Origin: Scleropages formosus
Taxonomy: Eukaryota; Chordata; Actinopteri; Osteoglossiformes; Osteoglossidae
Assembly: GCF_900964775.1 (NCBI RefSeq)
Contig: NC_041818.1
Location: 9,507,332 to 9,571,331, forward strand
Length of the DNA stretch: 64,000 nucleotides
Direction of reading: 5' to 3'
Within the stretch, counting starts at the first letter, position 1; each line of letters starts with the position of its first letter. Made by a program: the position numbers and the translations under genes. Positions 1 through 11,270 of this stretch are shown here, one piece after another. The notes beneath the pieces are model-generated. The model was not told the DNA's origin and did no database searches. It worked only from the letters and a program-made list of their open reading frames with translations.

Positions 1-500
1 AGCAGTAGGCAGGATTTGAACTCATGACATTCAGACGAAAAGACAGGATTTGAATTCATGATGTTCAGACCAAAAGGCAGGATTTGAACCCATGACATTC
101 TGACCCAAAGGAAGGATCTGAACCTGTGACATTCAGACCCAAGGCGGGACTTGAACCCATGACGTTCTGACCCAAAGGAAGGATCTGAACCTGTGACATT
201 CAGAATCAGAATCAGAACAAATCAGAATCCAAGGCAGGACTTGAACCCATGACATTGAGACCCAAAGGAAGGATCTGAACCTGTGACATTCAGAATCAGA
301 ACAAATCAGAATCCAAGGCAGGACTTGAACCCATGACATTGAGACCTGAAGGAAGGATTTGAACCCATGACATTGAGACCTGAAGGAAGGATTTGAACCC
401 ATGACATTCAGATCCAAGGCAGGACTTGAACCGATGATGTTCAGACCCAAGGCAGGACTTGAACCCATGATGTTCAGACCCAAAGGCAGGAGCACTAACC
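1..500. repeat. Minisatellite, unit about 34-36 bp
   Basis: About 13-14 imperfect head-to-tail units, each built round a core like GGATTTGAACCCATGAC followed by ATTCAGACCCAAAG. Two units carry an extra insert rich in CAGAATCAGAA. The array continues to the left edge, so its true start is not seen. The core matches the reversed B-box/T-arm part of the tRNA-derived SINE copy near 13330-13420 (GGATTTGAATGCCGTGACC), so the array may have grown from a SINE fragment. Open frames across it are by-products of the repeat. Confidence 0.85.
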
Positions 501-2120
501 CTTATGCTCCCAGCCACATTCAAGAACTCAACCCACAACAGGAGAAGCCTTCAAACCAAGAACATTCCAAGTTAGAAGGCAGCAGCCCTAACCGCTGCGC
601 CCCCTGCTGCTCACCGGAAGAAACTGGGGGAGTGACATACGGTGATTAAACAGCGTAAGCAGGCTTTACCGATGCTCTCCGTCGATGGTACGAAACACTA
701 CACACACTACGCACACCACACACACTACACACGCACACGGGAAGAGATGGGGAGCAAACCCCCATTGACACACCTTGTGTAGCGTGTCCGCCCGCTCCGT
801 TTGCTTTTTCCTGCTCCGCTGCGCCGCCACTCGGTTGTTTTCCCTACGCTTATGCTTCCTGGCCGAGTCCGAGAGCTTCCCGGGCTGAGGGAGGGGTGTG
901 AAAAGTACAGTACCGTGTTACCGCAGCACAGAGTACGGCTCACTCAGCTCGCAGAGTCAAACCGCCGGCATCGACGCGCTTAACAAGAACTACTGACTGC
1001 GATTCATATTTTCGAATTTCTTGTTCATCACAATATAATTAATGATGATGACGATACGTACCGATCCTGCTACACTCGGCAAACTTTCATCACCGGAGAA
1101 CGAGGTTAAACTCCCCTCAGATTTGGAATCCATTAAGAGCAGCATCCCCACAACGCGCTGATCACGCGGGCGCCGGAGCGACAGGACTCGTGCGACGGCG
1201 GCCGCGGATGCGCGGACCAGGCTCCATTCACGAGCGTCAGTCGCGCGCGCACCCGCGCGCGGACAGCCCCCTTGCCTTGTTCCCGGCGAGTTGCGCTCTC
1301 CCGATGTTCGACGGGCGAATTTGACTGTTATTTACAGTAAAGTCCTTCGTTTTATTGAGCGTGGTGGTGGTGAGGGAGCGGCTAAGCGTGCGTGGGCGGA
1401 GGTCCCGGTTTCGGTTTCAGTTTATTTTAAATGTCCACGCTGCGGAGAAGGAGGAAGTTCTGCCGACGGGTGGGCACACGGGGGTCAGGACGCTTTCCCG
1501 AAGTTACGCGCGGGGAATTTTTTTTTTTTTTTTTTTGGAGGGAAGCCAAGCAGCACGGAAAGGCGCGTGGAAGGGCGACGCGACGTGACGCGGCGCGCGC
1601 GACAGCTCTGCTTAGCAGCGACACCGACTTTCCCCGCTGGTTCATTGCAAGGTCGACGACGTTTTCGGATAGAGAAACGTTTTTCTTACACGGGGCGGGG
1701 CACTGTTTCCCGGTTTTTGCCTCAACTGTTGCCTCACTGCTCCTGGAATAGGTTTTACGAGGAAAAGTCGACGTTCTCAAAGTTATTTCTCCTCAGTGAA
1801 CCGTCAGCGGAAGCTCGCCTAGCAAACCAGTCTCACCCTTTGCTTAAGCAAGAATATTATTATAATATGCGCAACTGTGCTTTACATCACCCTGCTTTCC
1901 CCTAAATATACACCGTTTCTAGAAATACTGCCAAAGAACCTCCTCCTTTCTTTTCTCAGCAGACGTGGGTTAGGTTTCCTGTACCTGTTAGGCCTGGGCG
2001 CTAGTAGTAATGTCCCATTCATGCTGTACACATGACTTCTTGTTCACGCTTCCTGTAAATACTTGTGTTTAACGAAAGTCCTTGTGTCGCCCGATCGATT
2101 CATTAGAGTAATAAAACTCT
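501..2120. other. CpG-rich stretch, possible orphan promoter
   Basis: No convincing exon was found. Between about 1130 and 1300, and again between 1500 and 1700, the sequence is G+C rich with many CpG and CGCG runs, unlike the A+T-rich flanks. This is typical of a vertebrate CpG-island promoter. It may serve a gene beyond the left edge, or be a remote first exon of ARL2. A 17-18-base T run lies near 1520. The 204-codon open frame across this island has no recognisable domain and is interrupted by no splice logic, so it is not called. Confidence 0.4.
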
Positions 2121-2130
2121 GTTGAAATGT

Positions 2131-2337
2131 AGGGGGGTGCAGTGGGTTGGATTGGGTCCTGCTCTCGGGTGGGTCAGGGGTTCGAGTCCCGCTTGGGGTG
2201 CCTTGCGATGGTCTGGCGTCCCGTCCTGCGTGTGTCCCCTCCCCCTTCAGCCTTACGCCCTGTGTTGCCGGGTTAGGCTCCAGTTCGCTGTGACCCTGCT
2301 CAGGACAAGTGGTTTCAGACTTTGTGTGTGTGTGTGA
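2131..2337 (+). repeat. tRNA-derived SINE with TG tail
   Basis: The head carries the B-box-like GGTTCGAGTCCCGCTTGGGG. The body includes GGCGTCCCGTCCTG and ends in GGACAAGTGGTTTCAGAC followed by a short TG repeat. This looks like one near-complete copy. A truncated reverse copy of the same 3' end lies in a MARK2 intron at about 50990-51085. I associate this family with bonytongue genomes, from memory. Confidence 0.75.
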
Positions 2338-2885
2338 AAAATGTTTTGGTCCACAACCAGGTGCATCGTGCTATACGATACAGCTGGTGGTGAACTAAAA
2401 CATTTCCTATCACCTATAAAATAGGAAGATTATTGCAATAATTCTAATAATGAAGACTGAATGGTTCTCACCTCCACTCTTGGAGCAGCTTGTTCTGCAG
2501 TCATGTTTCATGTGAACTAAAGAATCCATTTCTGAGAATACGTTCCCTTTTTGTGATCCTGCTTTCATCAGACCTGTCACGTATTCAGACTGCTTATTGA
2601 TGTTATTATTAAAGTTATAACAAAGAGGAGACACAGTCCTTTTCTAAGAATGTGTTTCTATATTCTTTTCAGTATTTGTGAACTATTTTGTCTAATTGTT
2701 TATGGCTCCAAGTAATCACGCAGTACAAACCTTAGAATTTCAAAACAATCAGTCTGAAACATTGTTTTCAAAAAGGGACTTCAGCTCCTGGCTTATTGTG
2801 TGTGTTTTTGTGCCCTTTCAGGTTTGATTCTACTTCCTTGATTATTAGAATACTTCACTTTCATATTTCTGTCATTTTAGGAGTT
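2338..2885. other. Intergenic, nothing recognised
   Basis: A+T-rich single-copy-looking sequence. No exon, repeat or RNA structure was recognised on either strand. Confidence 0.5.
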
Positions 2886-3265
2886 GCAGTTCAATTGGTT
2901 ATGCATTTGGCTATATGCTTGGTGTACTTTCTGTCATGTTCGCTCCAAGGAAGGATGGACTCAAGCGCAGAGTAATGAGTGAGATAGGTTTAATAGATCC
3001 AAATCGGTATCCAAAAGACAGGTCGTGGGACAGGCAAGGGTCAGGCGATCGGCAGACGGAGTACGAAGGGCGAAGGCAAAGATCGTGGTCGGAAAACACA
3101 AGCGGCGGTCTGTCACGGGCAGAGTTCACTGGTACACGTCGGTTGGGAAACAAAGAGGCAAAACTAGGTTCCACACCCCTGCTTCCCCGTCGTCTCCTTT
3201 TAAGCAGCTTCCATCAGGAATCTGCAGGTGTCTGCCAATGAGGTGGGTGCGCAGGGCGTGACACT
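2886..3265. repeat. Interspersed repeat, class not assigned
   Basis: A G+A-rich block containing the phrases ATCCAAATCGGTATCCAAAAG and CAGGCAAGGGTCAGGCGATC, ending near GCGCAGGGCGTGACA. Such phrases recur in many fish genomes as part of an interspersed repeat. I cannot place the class from sequence alone. The 108-codon open frame inside it is not credible as a gene. Confidence 0.4.
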
Positions 3266-3934
3266 TTCCATACAAGCTTACAGTCTTCTGGAGGGTTAAC
3301 AAATACATAAATCTGGAAATACTGGCAGATGCTTTTTAACCAATGTACTTTGAACACTTTGAATTAAAAACACGTTTCAACACAGAAGTACACAGGATAA
3401 AATTATACCGTTAGAAAACGTGTAAACACCAGTACACATCCATCAGTATAAAATTAATTAAAACAGTCAAAAAAACAATAGATATTATATGTACTTGTAC
3501 TTCAACTTACAAACATAATTGGGACCTAAAGTCTGTTCATAACTGAAAGTTCTTTGTAAGTCCACCCACTATGTCACAATCAATAAAATCTTAATAATAC
3601 AGTTTAATCCCTCTTTTTATATCCTGTTTAGGTTCTGTAAGATAAAGGTATGATCAATTAAAATTTTGCTATAAGACTTTTATTTATTCTATTTTATCAA
3701 CAGCTCATACAATGCAATGTCTCTGTATTCCTCTATCTTGCGAGCACAGGCAATGAGACAAGGAACTCCTTGGGCTGGACCCAAGTGTATTTTAACTTTT
3801 ATTAACATTAAACAACATTACAGTTAGGTTTACTTTAAAATGATGTAAAATTAAAAGAAATAAAAGCATGCCATATAATAATAAACATCCATTCAATCCA
3901 TTAGTCACAGGGCACAAACTTTGTTAAAATTGCA
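3266..3934. other. Intergenic, nothing recognised
   Basis: Strongly A+T-rich sequence with no exon or element I can support. Confidence 0.5.
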
Positions 3935-4185
3935 CATTGAGGGGAACTGGTTGCTTTGGGGATAGAGCTGCTCCCCTTAGACCCAAAGTTTGCAAGTTCA
4001 AATCCCCTTTCTAGCTGCAGAACCCTTGAGTAAGGTGCCTACCCTAAATTGCTCCAGTTAAAACTACCCAGCTGTATATATCTGTGAGCAATTTAACATC
4101 ATTAGCTGCTTTGGAGAAAAGCATCAGGCCACATGACATGATGTAAAAACACAGTATGTGACATTTTAACCGACTAAATAAAAAA
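3935..4185 (+). repeat. tRNA-derived SINE, + orientation
   Basis: A tRNA-like head (GGGAACTGGTTGCTTTGG, then GCAAGTTCAAATCCCC as B box) is followed by the body ACCCTTGAGTAAGGTGCCTACC. The tail holds GCTTTGGAGAAAAGCATCAG, then an A-rich end. The same layout appears at 7064-7265, 15770-15870 and, reversed and truncated, at 13330-13420. Confidence 0.7.
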
Positions 4186-4724
4186 AAAAGATGTAATTAA
4201 TTTCATTGAATTTTATTTAGGTGTGTTCAAAGTTTGCGTGTCTGACTATGATGGTATTATTGTGTGATGCAACAGAATTTACAATATTTTGGTAGGTATG
4301 GTACTGCACTGTATACTGTATTTTAGGAACCAGGTAAATTACGGTCATTTGCACATAGGGGGCGCAACTGGAAGAAGTGCTGCCAATTGTACATGTCTGT
4401 TTCGTAGCGGGCTTCTCTTCGTTCAAGACACGTTTTCACCAATGAAAAGTCCTGTAGCTTGAGTGGCTTTGGAACTATTCAATAGAAATCTTCTTTTAAT
4501 AGACGTCAGGAATTATAGCCAATAGCAGAGACGAAGGGGTGGGACTTTGTGGTAGCGCCTCTTCCTGGTGCTTGCAGGCGCAAACCGTGTGTAGATGAAA
4601 GAGGCTGTGGACGAGTTGTCAGTTGGGTAAAGAAAGAGTTACTGAGCTCGAAGAATTGACTCCTTGTTCACTAGTTAGTTATTAATAAATATATTTTTCT
4701 TGAGCTAGTTCAGTCACGTTTCTG
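4186..4724 (+). promoter_or_regulatory. ARL2 upstream region and 5' UTR
   Basis: This stretch leads into the ARL2 start codon. It contains a GGGGTGGGACTTTG patch at about 4536-4550 that could bind an SP/KLF factor. There is no TATA box at a useful distance. The transcription start cannot be fixed from sequence. Confidence 0.35.
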
Positions 4725-7700
4725 ATGGGTTTACTGACGATTCTGAAGAAAATGAAACGCAAAGAACGAGAGATGCGATTGCTGATGTTGTATCCTTGTC
4801 CTGTGTGATGTATGAAGAATTATTAACGGTCAGAATTTTTAATTTATGAAAAACTAGCCAAAAGGCGAATGCTGGGAGTAGTTATGGAAACCAGTCTTCG
4901 ATGGTAGTTGATGGATTTGCTTGATTTTTTTGATGAGATCTGGACCCATTGATTGACTGACTGAGCTGATGCGTTTAGTCCTGCATCAAGCTGGTAAAAG
5001 AATGTAAGTACATTCAAATTAAAGTAGAAATACATTAGTAAATTTATTTATGAACAGGAGTTTGCATGTTGAACGTTCTTCCCGTGATCGCGTGAGGTGC
5101 TACTGGGATAGGCTCCGGACCCCTGCGACCCTTCCTTAAAATAAGCGGCTATTGATAATAAGCCGGTTTCTGCCGGGAGGGTCCGTGACGCCACGCGCCA
5201 CCCTGCCCCCTCCTGCTGCCTGAAGGGCATTGCACCCAACCCCCATGTTGGACTTTGCGGGTGGTCGGCCCACACGCCCCCATGTTGCCTTTTCGAGCCG
5301 AGCCGAGCCGAGCCGAGCCGAACCGGGTTAAGTTGGCTGCCCGGCCACCAGGCACTTGCCTAGGAACACTACCTCCAGGCCTGGCTCCAAGGGTATGTCC
5401 CGGTGACCCTATTCCGGGCAGGGTAAACGTTGTAATGTTTACTTTTTTAATGGGGATTTTTGGATCGTGTTAGTCTGGATCTTCACTCCAGACCTGTTCG
5501 CCATGGGAGACCCTACCAGGAGCATCCTGCTCCTGACAATATAGCGCTGGAGATTCCTAGATCGCTTAAGCCCTTCTGCCACGACAGGGCCCCAGTCGGT
5601 GGAGGATGCGAGCATGGAGTGGTGGGACTCGCTCTCCGTGACAGGGTGAGGAGTTCGTACATCCGGGAGGAACTCGGAGCGGAGCCGCTTCTCCTCCGCA
5701 TCGAGAGGAGCCAGTTGAGGTGGTTCGGGGCATCTCATAAGGATGCCCCCTGGGCGCCTCCCTTTGGAGGTATTCCGGGCACGGCCAACTGGGACGAGTC
5801 CCCGAGGTCAGCCCAGGACCCGCTGGAGGGATTATATCTCACAGTTGGCCTGGGGATGACTGGTGATTCCCCAGGCTGAGCTGGGGGAAGGATGGGGGAT
5901 GGGGTGGCTGGGCCCCTCTGCTCTCTCTATTGCCACCGCAACCCTAGAAGGACAAGCAGTCTGGAAAATGGATGGATGGATGGAAGGAAGATAATAAGCA
6001 AGTTATTCACCAGTAGCTTAATTCATTGAGGGACCAATGGGACCGGTGTGGTAAAAACTGGTATGAGAAGGTTTACCACACATCTGCTACAGTGGTACAC
6101 GTGTATTGTTTTTCAAGGGGAAAAGTGAACTTAGGAATTTAAAACTGATATGAAAACGATACTTAAAGCTGCAACGTCATGAGAAGGATAAAACAAGCTG
6201 TAGGGTTTTACCTTGGCTTTTCGCGCTCCTTCCGTTTCTCCTCGGTTCCTTTGATTCCAAAAAGAGATTAAAATTTTGCATTATTGTGAAAGTTAAACTC
6301 TGGATCTCCACACCCTGCACTGGACAAGCGATTATCGATGATGATTGAATAAAAATGTGAGGTTTATAAACACTAGAAATAATCATTTTTGTTTGTTATT
6401 ATACATGTTGGCATTATGAATGTGATGCACAAAATGCCTTTTATTTTGGCATTTTATGGAATATTAGTTGACTTTTTTCCTTTGGGGGCCGTTTTTTTTT
6501 TCTTTGTCCGTGAGGAAAAAAAATGACAATTTCATCCCCTCGCAACAAGAATTGGTCAAATTGGCTGATTTCATACAACACAATAACTCCATTTTGTGAG
6601 GTATAGGTGTGTGAGAAGTCGGAATCTATTTTCTTAACAAAAAATGTCTGCAGGGGTCTCGACAATGCCGGAAAAACAACTATTATGAAGAAGTTCAACG
6701 GAGAAGATGTCAGCACTATTTCTCCAACGCTGGGATTTAACATTAAAACACTTGAACACAGAGGGTGAGATCTTAATTTGATTGACTTGAATTTTTGTAT
6801 GGAGTTCAAGGTGGAACATCATTTGTTTCAGTTTATTCTCATATTGCCCCCTCTCTACCAAGATTGCGCAATAGCATTTAAAATGGGATCGAGTGTGAGA
6901 AGTAGAGACGGAAAATCGCATCACGTCGTTGGATTAAGGAGCAGTAGAAAGAGGAACACCAAGAGTAATCGCAACAAAACAAGTGTGGTGAAGAGTCAGA
7001 CTGCAGTGGGGGAGAAGAAATTAAACTCCTAAGGCAGGGACAGGATAATAAAAAGTGGTCATCTAGGGCCAGTTAGCTAACCACCCCTCCTAGGCATATT
7101 ATTGGTGATTAGAGCTGTCACCTTCAAATCCTGCTCCTACTGTAGGACCCTTGAGCAAGGTACTTACCCCAAATTACTCCATTTTAAAAAATACATTGAG
7201 CGAATGAGTATACGGCCCTCACTTTCTAAGCTACGATGGAAAAATGCTTTCGCTGTATACATTTAATATGATTGTTGTCTAAGGCATCTTGAAATTATTT
7301 ACCCATTTAAATATCAGGGTGTTTTCCTGGAGTAATTTGTGGTGAGTACTGTGCTCATGGCAACAGGAGCAGAGATGCAAACCTGGGACTTTGGAATTGC
7401 AAGGCTTCCACTCTGAACATTGCTACCTTCTGGCCGCTAAACATAACTTTATGGGAGTATGAAAAAAACATACCGGTAGTTCATGTTGTCTGAGCAGTGT
7501 AAAGAGTGGTCATGTGGTCCTTCAGACTCTTTGTGGAAGGGGAACAGATGATCTGTAGTGGATGAAACAATCCACGCAATGAAGGCTTGCAGGCCTCACC
7601 GTGGTGAAGTTTGCCCCAAGCATGCTGGCATACTAGAGTTATACGTTTCACCTCGTTTCCATTGTTTAAGGTTTAAACTGAACATTTGGGATGTTGGCGG

Positions 7701-9292
7701 TCAGAAATCTCTACGCTCCTACTGGAGGAACTACTTTGAGAGCACAGATGGCCTGGTGTGGGTCGTCGACAGTGCCGACAAACTACGTCTTGAGGACTGC
7801 AGGCGGGAGCTGAGTGCACTGCTGCTGGAAGAGGTACGTGATACTTCCCCCATGCCAGTGGGCTGAAATCTGTTTTTGAATTACTGCCTTAAATGGAAAA
7901 CAAGAGTACATCCAACATTTTTGGTTATCTATTTTTCAGTATGTCTACCTGACACTTGTATAGTGTTCGTATGTCGGGGAGGTATGGAGCGCCAGCTGGC
8001 CCTGTACCCGAAGAGGATGTCAATGTTATTTGGAAGGGCATCACACAAACATAAATGGAGACTGACATAGGTGCTGCCAGCATGTTAAAGCCACGAAATC
8101 CCACAATTTGGGCTTTCATTGTATAATCCTGCCAGTTATCTTAAGGATGACATATTGAATAAATCCCTGCCTCATTGTTGCAAATTAAATTAAGGCTGTA
8201 CTCCCCATGTCCTGGCCAAACTCCCTCTCAGACACTTCCATAAATCAGTGCAACCTACTCATCATTGGTGTTATTACTTCTGGAACAAAACAGGTGTCAT
8301 CCATCAGCAAATGCGGGTCCCGCGTATGGCGGTGAAGGCATGTTAAATAACAACAATAACTGTAATAACTGACAGTGAAGTTGTTATGGTTTATCTGATT
8401 TAACAGCTTGAGAACCTACTTCAGAAAGTGACAGGAATGTTGGGAAGGATGCATATCATCCAGAGGAGATTTACATTGAGGCATGAAAAAAATTATACAT
8501 ACGCAATATTCTTGGAAATAAATGGTAGCTCTTCAGAGTTTTTGATCACATGTTGTACATGTTTGTGTTTTCTCTGTGTGTGTGTGTGTGTGTGTATGCA
8601 CATGTATAGTGAAGAAAATGTATAAAACTATATTTTTTTCAGCGGTTGGCCGGAGCCACCCTCCTGGTGTTTGCCAACAAACAGGATTTGCCTGGAGCAT
8701 TGTCCAAAGATGCTATTAGAGAGGTGGGCATCCTGTTACCGTTAACGTTTTTACAAGTAAAAGATTAAGTACAACAGCCCATTTGTATTTATTTTATTCC
8801 TATTACTTTTTGTATAAGTATCTGTATTTGATGAATCAGCATATTTTTTGTTTCTTAGACTATAGTTCCAGAAAACGACTTAAAAGAGCTCAAGGAATAC
8901 AGAATATTCTGGATATGTAGATATGTAAGACCTGCTGCTTTTGATAAACTGTTTTTATTACAGTGTTGGGAAATATTAACCGCTCCTACATTTTTCTGAT
9001 GTGTCTGTATTTTCGGCCTCACCAAATACTTAAAGGTTCAGGTCGGTGTGGATGAGAAGTAATGTATTGTATGTAATGTGATGTACTTATCTCAATGTTC
9101 GTGTGTATTTTGTGTGCGAGGAAAGGTTGGCCCACTTTCTCGTTTGCATCTCCGCAGGCCCTTGCGCTGGATGATATAAAGACGCATCACTGGTGCATCA
9201 TTGGATGCAGCGCTATGACAGGGGAGAACCTGCTGACTGGTGTGGACTGGCTGCTTGATGACATTGCTGCCCAAATATTTACTGCAGACTAA
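4725..9292 (+). CDS. arl2: ADP-ribosylation factor-like protein 2, five coding exons
   Basis: A small GTPase that works with tubulin cofactor D and other folding cofactors to make alpha/beta-tubulin dimers. It also binds effectors such as PDE6D and BART, in the cytosol and mitochondria. Coding exons are 4725-4789, 6654-6764, 7671-7833, 8643-8723 and 9158-9292. All have GT-AG borders and join in frame to 184 residues, the usual family length. Visible motifs are the P-loop GLDNAGKT (about residues 23-30), switch [11 protein letters not shown], switch [20 protein letters not shown], the base-specificity motif NKQD, and the closing [10 protein letters not shown]. The start [11 protein letters not shown] matches the family, including Gly2, although ARL2 is reported not to be myristoylated. 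Intron 1 (about 1.9 kb) holds a LINE fragment, and intron 2 holds a SINE. Human ARL2 lies at 11q13.1. Identification is firm. Confidence 0.97.
5048..5165 (+). repeat. Short SINE-like fragment in ARL2 intron 1
   Basis: Contains GAGTTTGCATGTTGAACG followed by GGATAGGCTCCGGACCCCTG and a run like AATAAGCGGCTATTGATAAT. These phrases occur in the 3' half of common fish SINEs. It is truncated at both ends. Confidence 0.45.
5293..5321. repeat. GAGCC pentanucleotide microsatellite
   Basis: Five perfect GAGCC units and one variant (GAACC) in a row, inside ARL2 intron 1. Read on the other strand the unit is GGCTC. Confidence 0.9.
5340..5990 (+). mobile_element. LINE fragment, 3' part with GGAT tail
   Basis: A non-LTR retrotransposon remnant. 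The + strand reads through a weak homologue of the reverse-transcriptase C-terminal tail seen in many fish LINEs (LRWFG, then a proline/arginine-rich stretch and a second piece starting DPLEGLY). The block ends in a (GGAT)n run at about 5972-5986, as such elements do. The upstream part (about 5340-5590) includes GGCCTGGCTCCAAGGGTATG and GGGAGACCCTACCAGG, also typical of these repeats. The original frame is broken. The family cannot be fixed by eye. It sits wholly inside ARL2 intron 1. Confidence 0.7.
7064..7265 (+). repeat. tRNA-derived SINE in ARL2 intron 2
   Basis: The head ends in the B-box-like CCTTCAAATCCTGCTCC. It is followed by ACCCTTGAGCAAGGTACTTACC and a tail with GGAAAAATGCTTTCGCTG. 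The layout matches the SINE at 3935-4185, but this copy is more diverged. Confidence 0.65.
8574..8598. repeat. TG microsatellite
   Basis: A short (TG)n run just before exon 4 of ARL2, about 45 bases upstream of its 3' splice site. Confidence 0.85.
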
Positions 9293-9382
9293 TGTGCAAA
9301 GTTATCCTGATATGAACTGAAATGAAGAAAAATCCCTTTACCGTGTCTGCCTAAAAACATAACGTATACTGCAAATACTAAC

Positions 9383-9388
9383 AATAAA
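9383..9388 (+). terminator. ARL2 poly(A) signal
   Basis: A canonical AATAAA lies 91 bases past the ARL2 stop codon and is the first such signal in the 3' UTR. Confidence 0.65.
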
Positions 9389-9429
9389 CAGGCATATTAA
9401 AAAGTATTCCTCCTCCACCATCAGATTCG

Positions 9430-9905
9430 AAATTACGTTAAACTGCTGTACCAACTTCTTGGTAAATTTCACAATTTCTACTGTTGGCACTTGTGAAAAG
9501 CAATCCGAGTTATGTGAAGTCCTCCATCTGGGGCACTTCCTCCCTTTCAGATGGATAGATCAACCTACCTTCACACTGGTGAGAACCGTAATCTCAGATT
9601 TGGAGGTGCTGACCTTCAGCCTGACTGTGGCACACACACTTGCCAACTACTTTAGTCCATGCTGAAGTTCACATTCAACTGAGATTAACAGGACTAGATC
9701 ATCAGCAAGCAGCAGCGGGGAAGTCTTGGAATGATCAGTATAGACATCCTCCAAACCCTCCAACTGCTCTATGGATATCCTGTCTATGGTATAAAAAGAA
9801 GAGACAAGACAAGCCCTTGGCTAAAGTCCAGCACCTACACTGAACATGCTGAGCCAACTCACACTGTAGATACAGGGAACGAAAAGCATGCAAGTTTCCG
9901 TTTTT
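9430..9905 (-). mobile_element. LINE reverse-transcriptase fragment, reverse orientation
   Basis: The + strand reads as the reverse complement of a fish LINE reverse-transcriptase domain. Recognisable landmarks are CTCAGATTTGGAGGTGCTGA, the block around 9700-9760 and CCTCCAAACCCTCCAACTGC. These are phrases I know from widespread non-LTR elements in fish. No intact frame is present. It lies immediately downstream of ARL2, next to a Tc1-like fragment. Confidence 0.55.
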
Positions 9906-9929
9906 TTGCACACTAAAGCAGGTTCTCTT

Positions 9930-10330
9930 GCAATATTTACTTGTATTTTGCTCTCGCCATCTTTTCTTTCGTTTTCACAAGATGCCCAGTCCATGCCAAT
10001 GAGAAGTAGCCCCACGACATGATGTTACCACCACTATACTTCACTGTAGGTATGGTGTTACTTGAGGCATGGGCATTGTTATGGAGAAGAAATCGACCGA
10101 GCTAATGCACTCCAAGACAGTTGTTATAGACCCTTTTGTTGAAGAAAAATATGAGTGTTCTCATCTCCTGCTCCATTGCCAGCCTTACCAGTTTGCCTTC
10201 AGATAAAGGTTTTGAAGCATGAGCAAAAGATGTATGACCCAAACAACACCTGGGCAAGTGAGCCCTATTTATGAAAGAGTTGTCTGACCAAACGAGTAGT
10301 ACGAAGCTAAGCTCACAAAGCTAGATGTTG
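9930..10330 (-). mobile_element. Tc1/mariner-like transposon fragment
   Basis: Read on the - strand at about 9975-10055, the sequence gives IPTVKYSGGNIMSWGYFS. This corresponds to the conserved Tc1 transposase stretch of the form PTVKHGGGSVMVWGCFS. No terminal inverted repeats could be paired, and the frame does not extend far, so this is an old internal piece of a plain DNA transposon. It appears to sit next to, or inside, the LINE debris to its left. Confidence 0.6.
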
Positions 10331-11264
10331 CCAGTGCAAAACTAAAGAAATGCGTCCTCCATTGCAGCTATTAAAACAAAACTCAATCACCGAATTGATT
10401 GCACAAACAGCTTTGAAACTTGTACTGTCGGAGCTGGATGCAGGACATCTGTTCTGGAGGATTTGACCCAATCGCAAGCCGAATCAATAGCAACCCTGGA
10501 GCAAAAAGTAACCCTAGACCAAGTGAAACAGGAGAAAGGGGGAACTAAAAACCATTGTGATTTGACAGTTGAGAATGTAGCCGGTATAGCCAAAGGAAAT
10601 GCTGCTCGCAAGTTTTTTCTGCAGGACAAATTGTGTTCTTTGGTGTAACTGATTTTCCTGACCGATACAGACTAACGATACGCACTAACAAATTGAACAC
10701 AAGCACCTGAGCAGCATTCTGCTTCAATCTCTAAATCTCTCTGGCAAAGAAAAGAGAGAAGCTGTAGTGAAGAAACCCAATATTAGATTCCTGTCTAATT
10801 TGACCAAGATTTGCCAGCTGATGTCCAACAAACATCCAGTGATGTTTGCAAGATGCTTTATTGAACACAGAATTTACTGGGATTGGCCTACCCCACATGA
10901 GATTTCTACATAAATATTTAACTGCATGGTGTTCGGAACTACTTTCCTTGGAAGAACTGAAGGTGGTTTGTGTTTCAAAGAGCTACATTTCTTTTAATTC
11001 TCTTTGGTTTCATTAAGATTTTATTAGACTTGATTGTGTTTTTAAACTTGTCTAAGAGGATTAGTTACATTTTATTTATGGTGGCTTCAGAGTGACAGTG
11101 AACATGGGGGTGACTGGGTCTACAAGTCAGGTGCAATGAATGATGCAACAGGATTTTTTGGGTAAGGTTTTTATTTTGGGTATAATTGTATGGATTATGG
11201 GGTTTTGATCTGTCTTTTGGTAATATGAAAGACAGAAACCAGACTTCATTTTACAGTAAAAAAT
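10331..11264. other. Intergenic, nothing recognised
   Basis: The gap between transposon debris and the end of the snoRNA host gene. Open frames of 60-80 codons at 10387-10727 show no family resemblance. The right part is A+T rich. Confidence 0.5.
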
Positions 11265-11270
11265 TTTATT
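11265..11270 (-). terminator. SNHG1 poly(A) signal
   Basis: AATAAA on the - strand (TTTATT on +). It is the most distal signal of the unit. Without transcripts the true 3' end is uncertain. Confidence 0.45.

Noticed and set aside
133-495. 120-residue - strand open frame with repeated GLNIMGSS-type units
   Set aside because: It is only the translation of the minisatellite. Period and composition follow the DNA repeat, and other frames give similar reads.
1-500. Possible CRISPR array
   Set aside because: Units are contiguous and imperfect with no unique spacers, in a vertebrate genome. This is a minisatellite.
1291-1905. 204-residue open frame in the CpG-rich block
   Set aside because: High G+C lowers stop frequency. 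There is no domain, splice logic or conserved-looking motif, and a poly(T) run translates to a Phe run inside it.
3960-4020. tRNA gene suggested by the B-box-like sequence
   Set aside because: Part of a SINE. No full cloverleaf, and the same layout recurs at other copies.
5460-5879. 139-residue open frame in ARL2 intron 1
   Set aside because: Overlaps a LINE remnant. The LRWFG segment is the retrotransposon tail, not a host protein.
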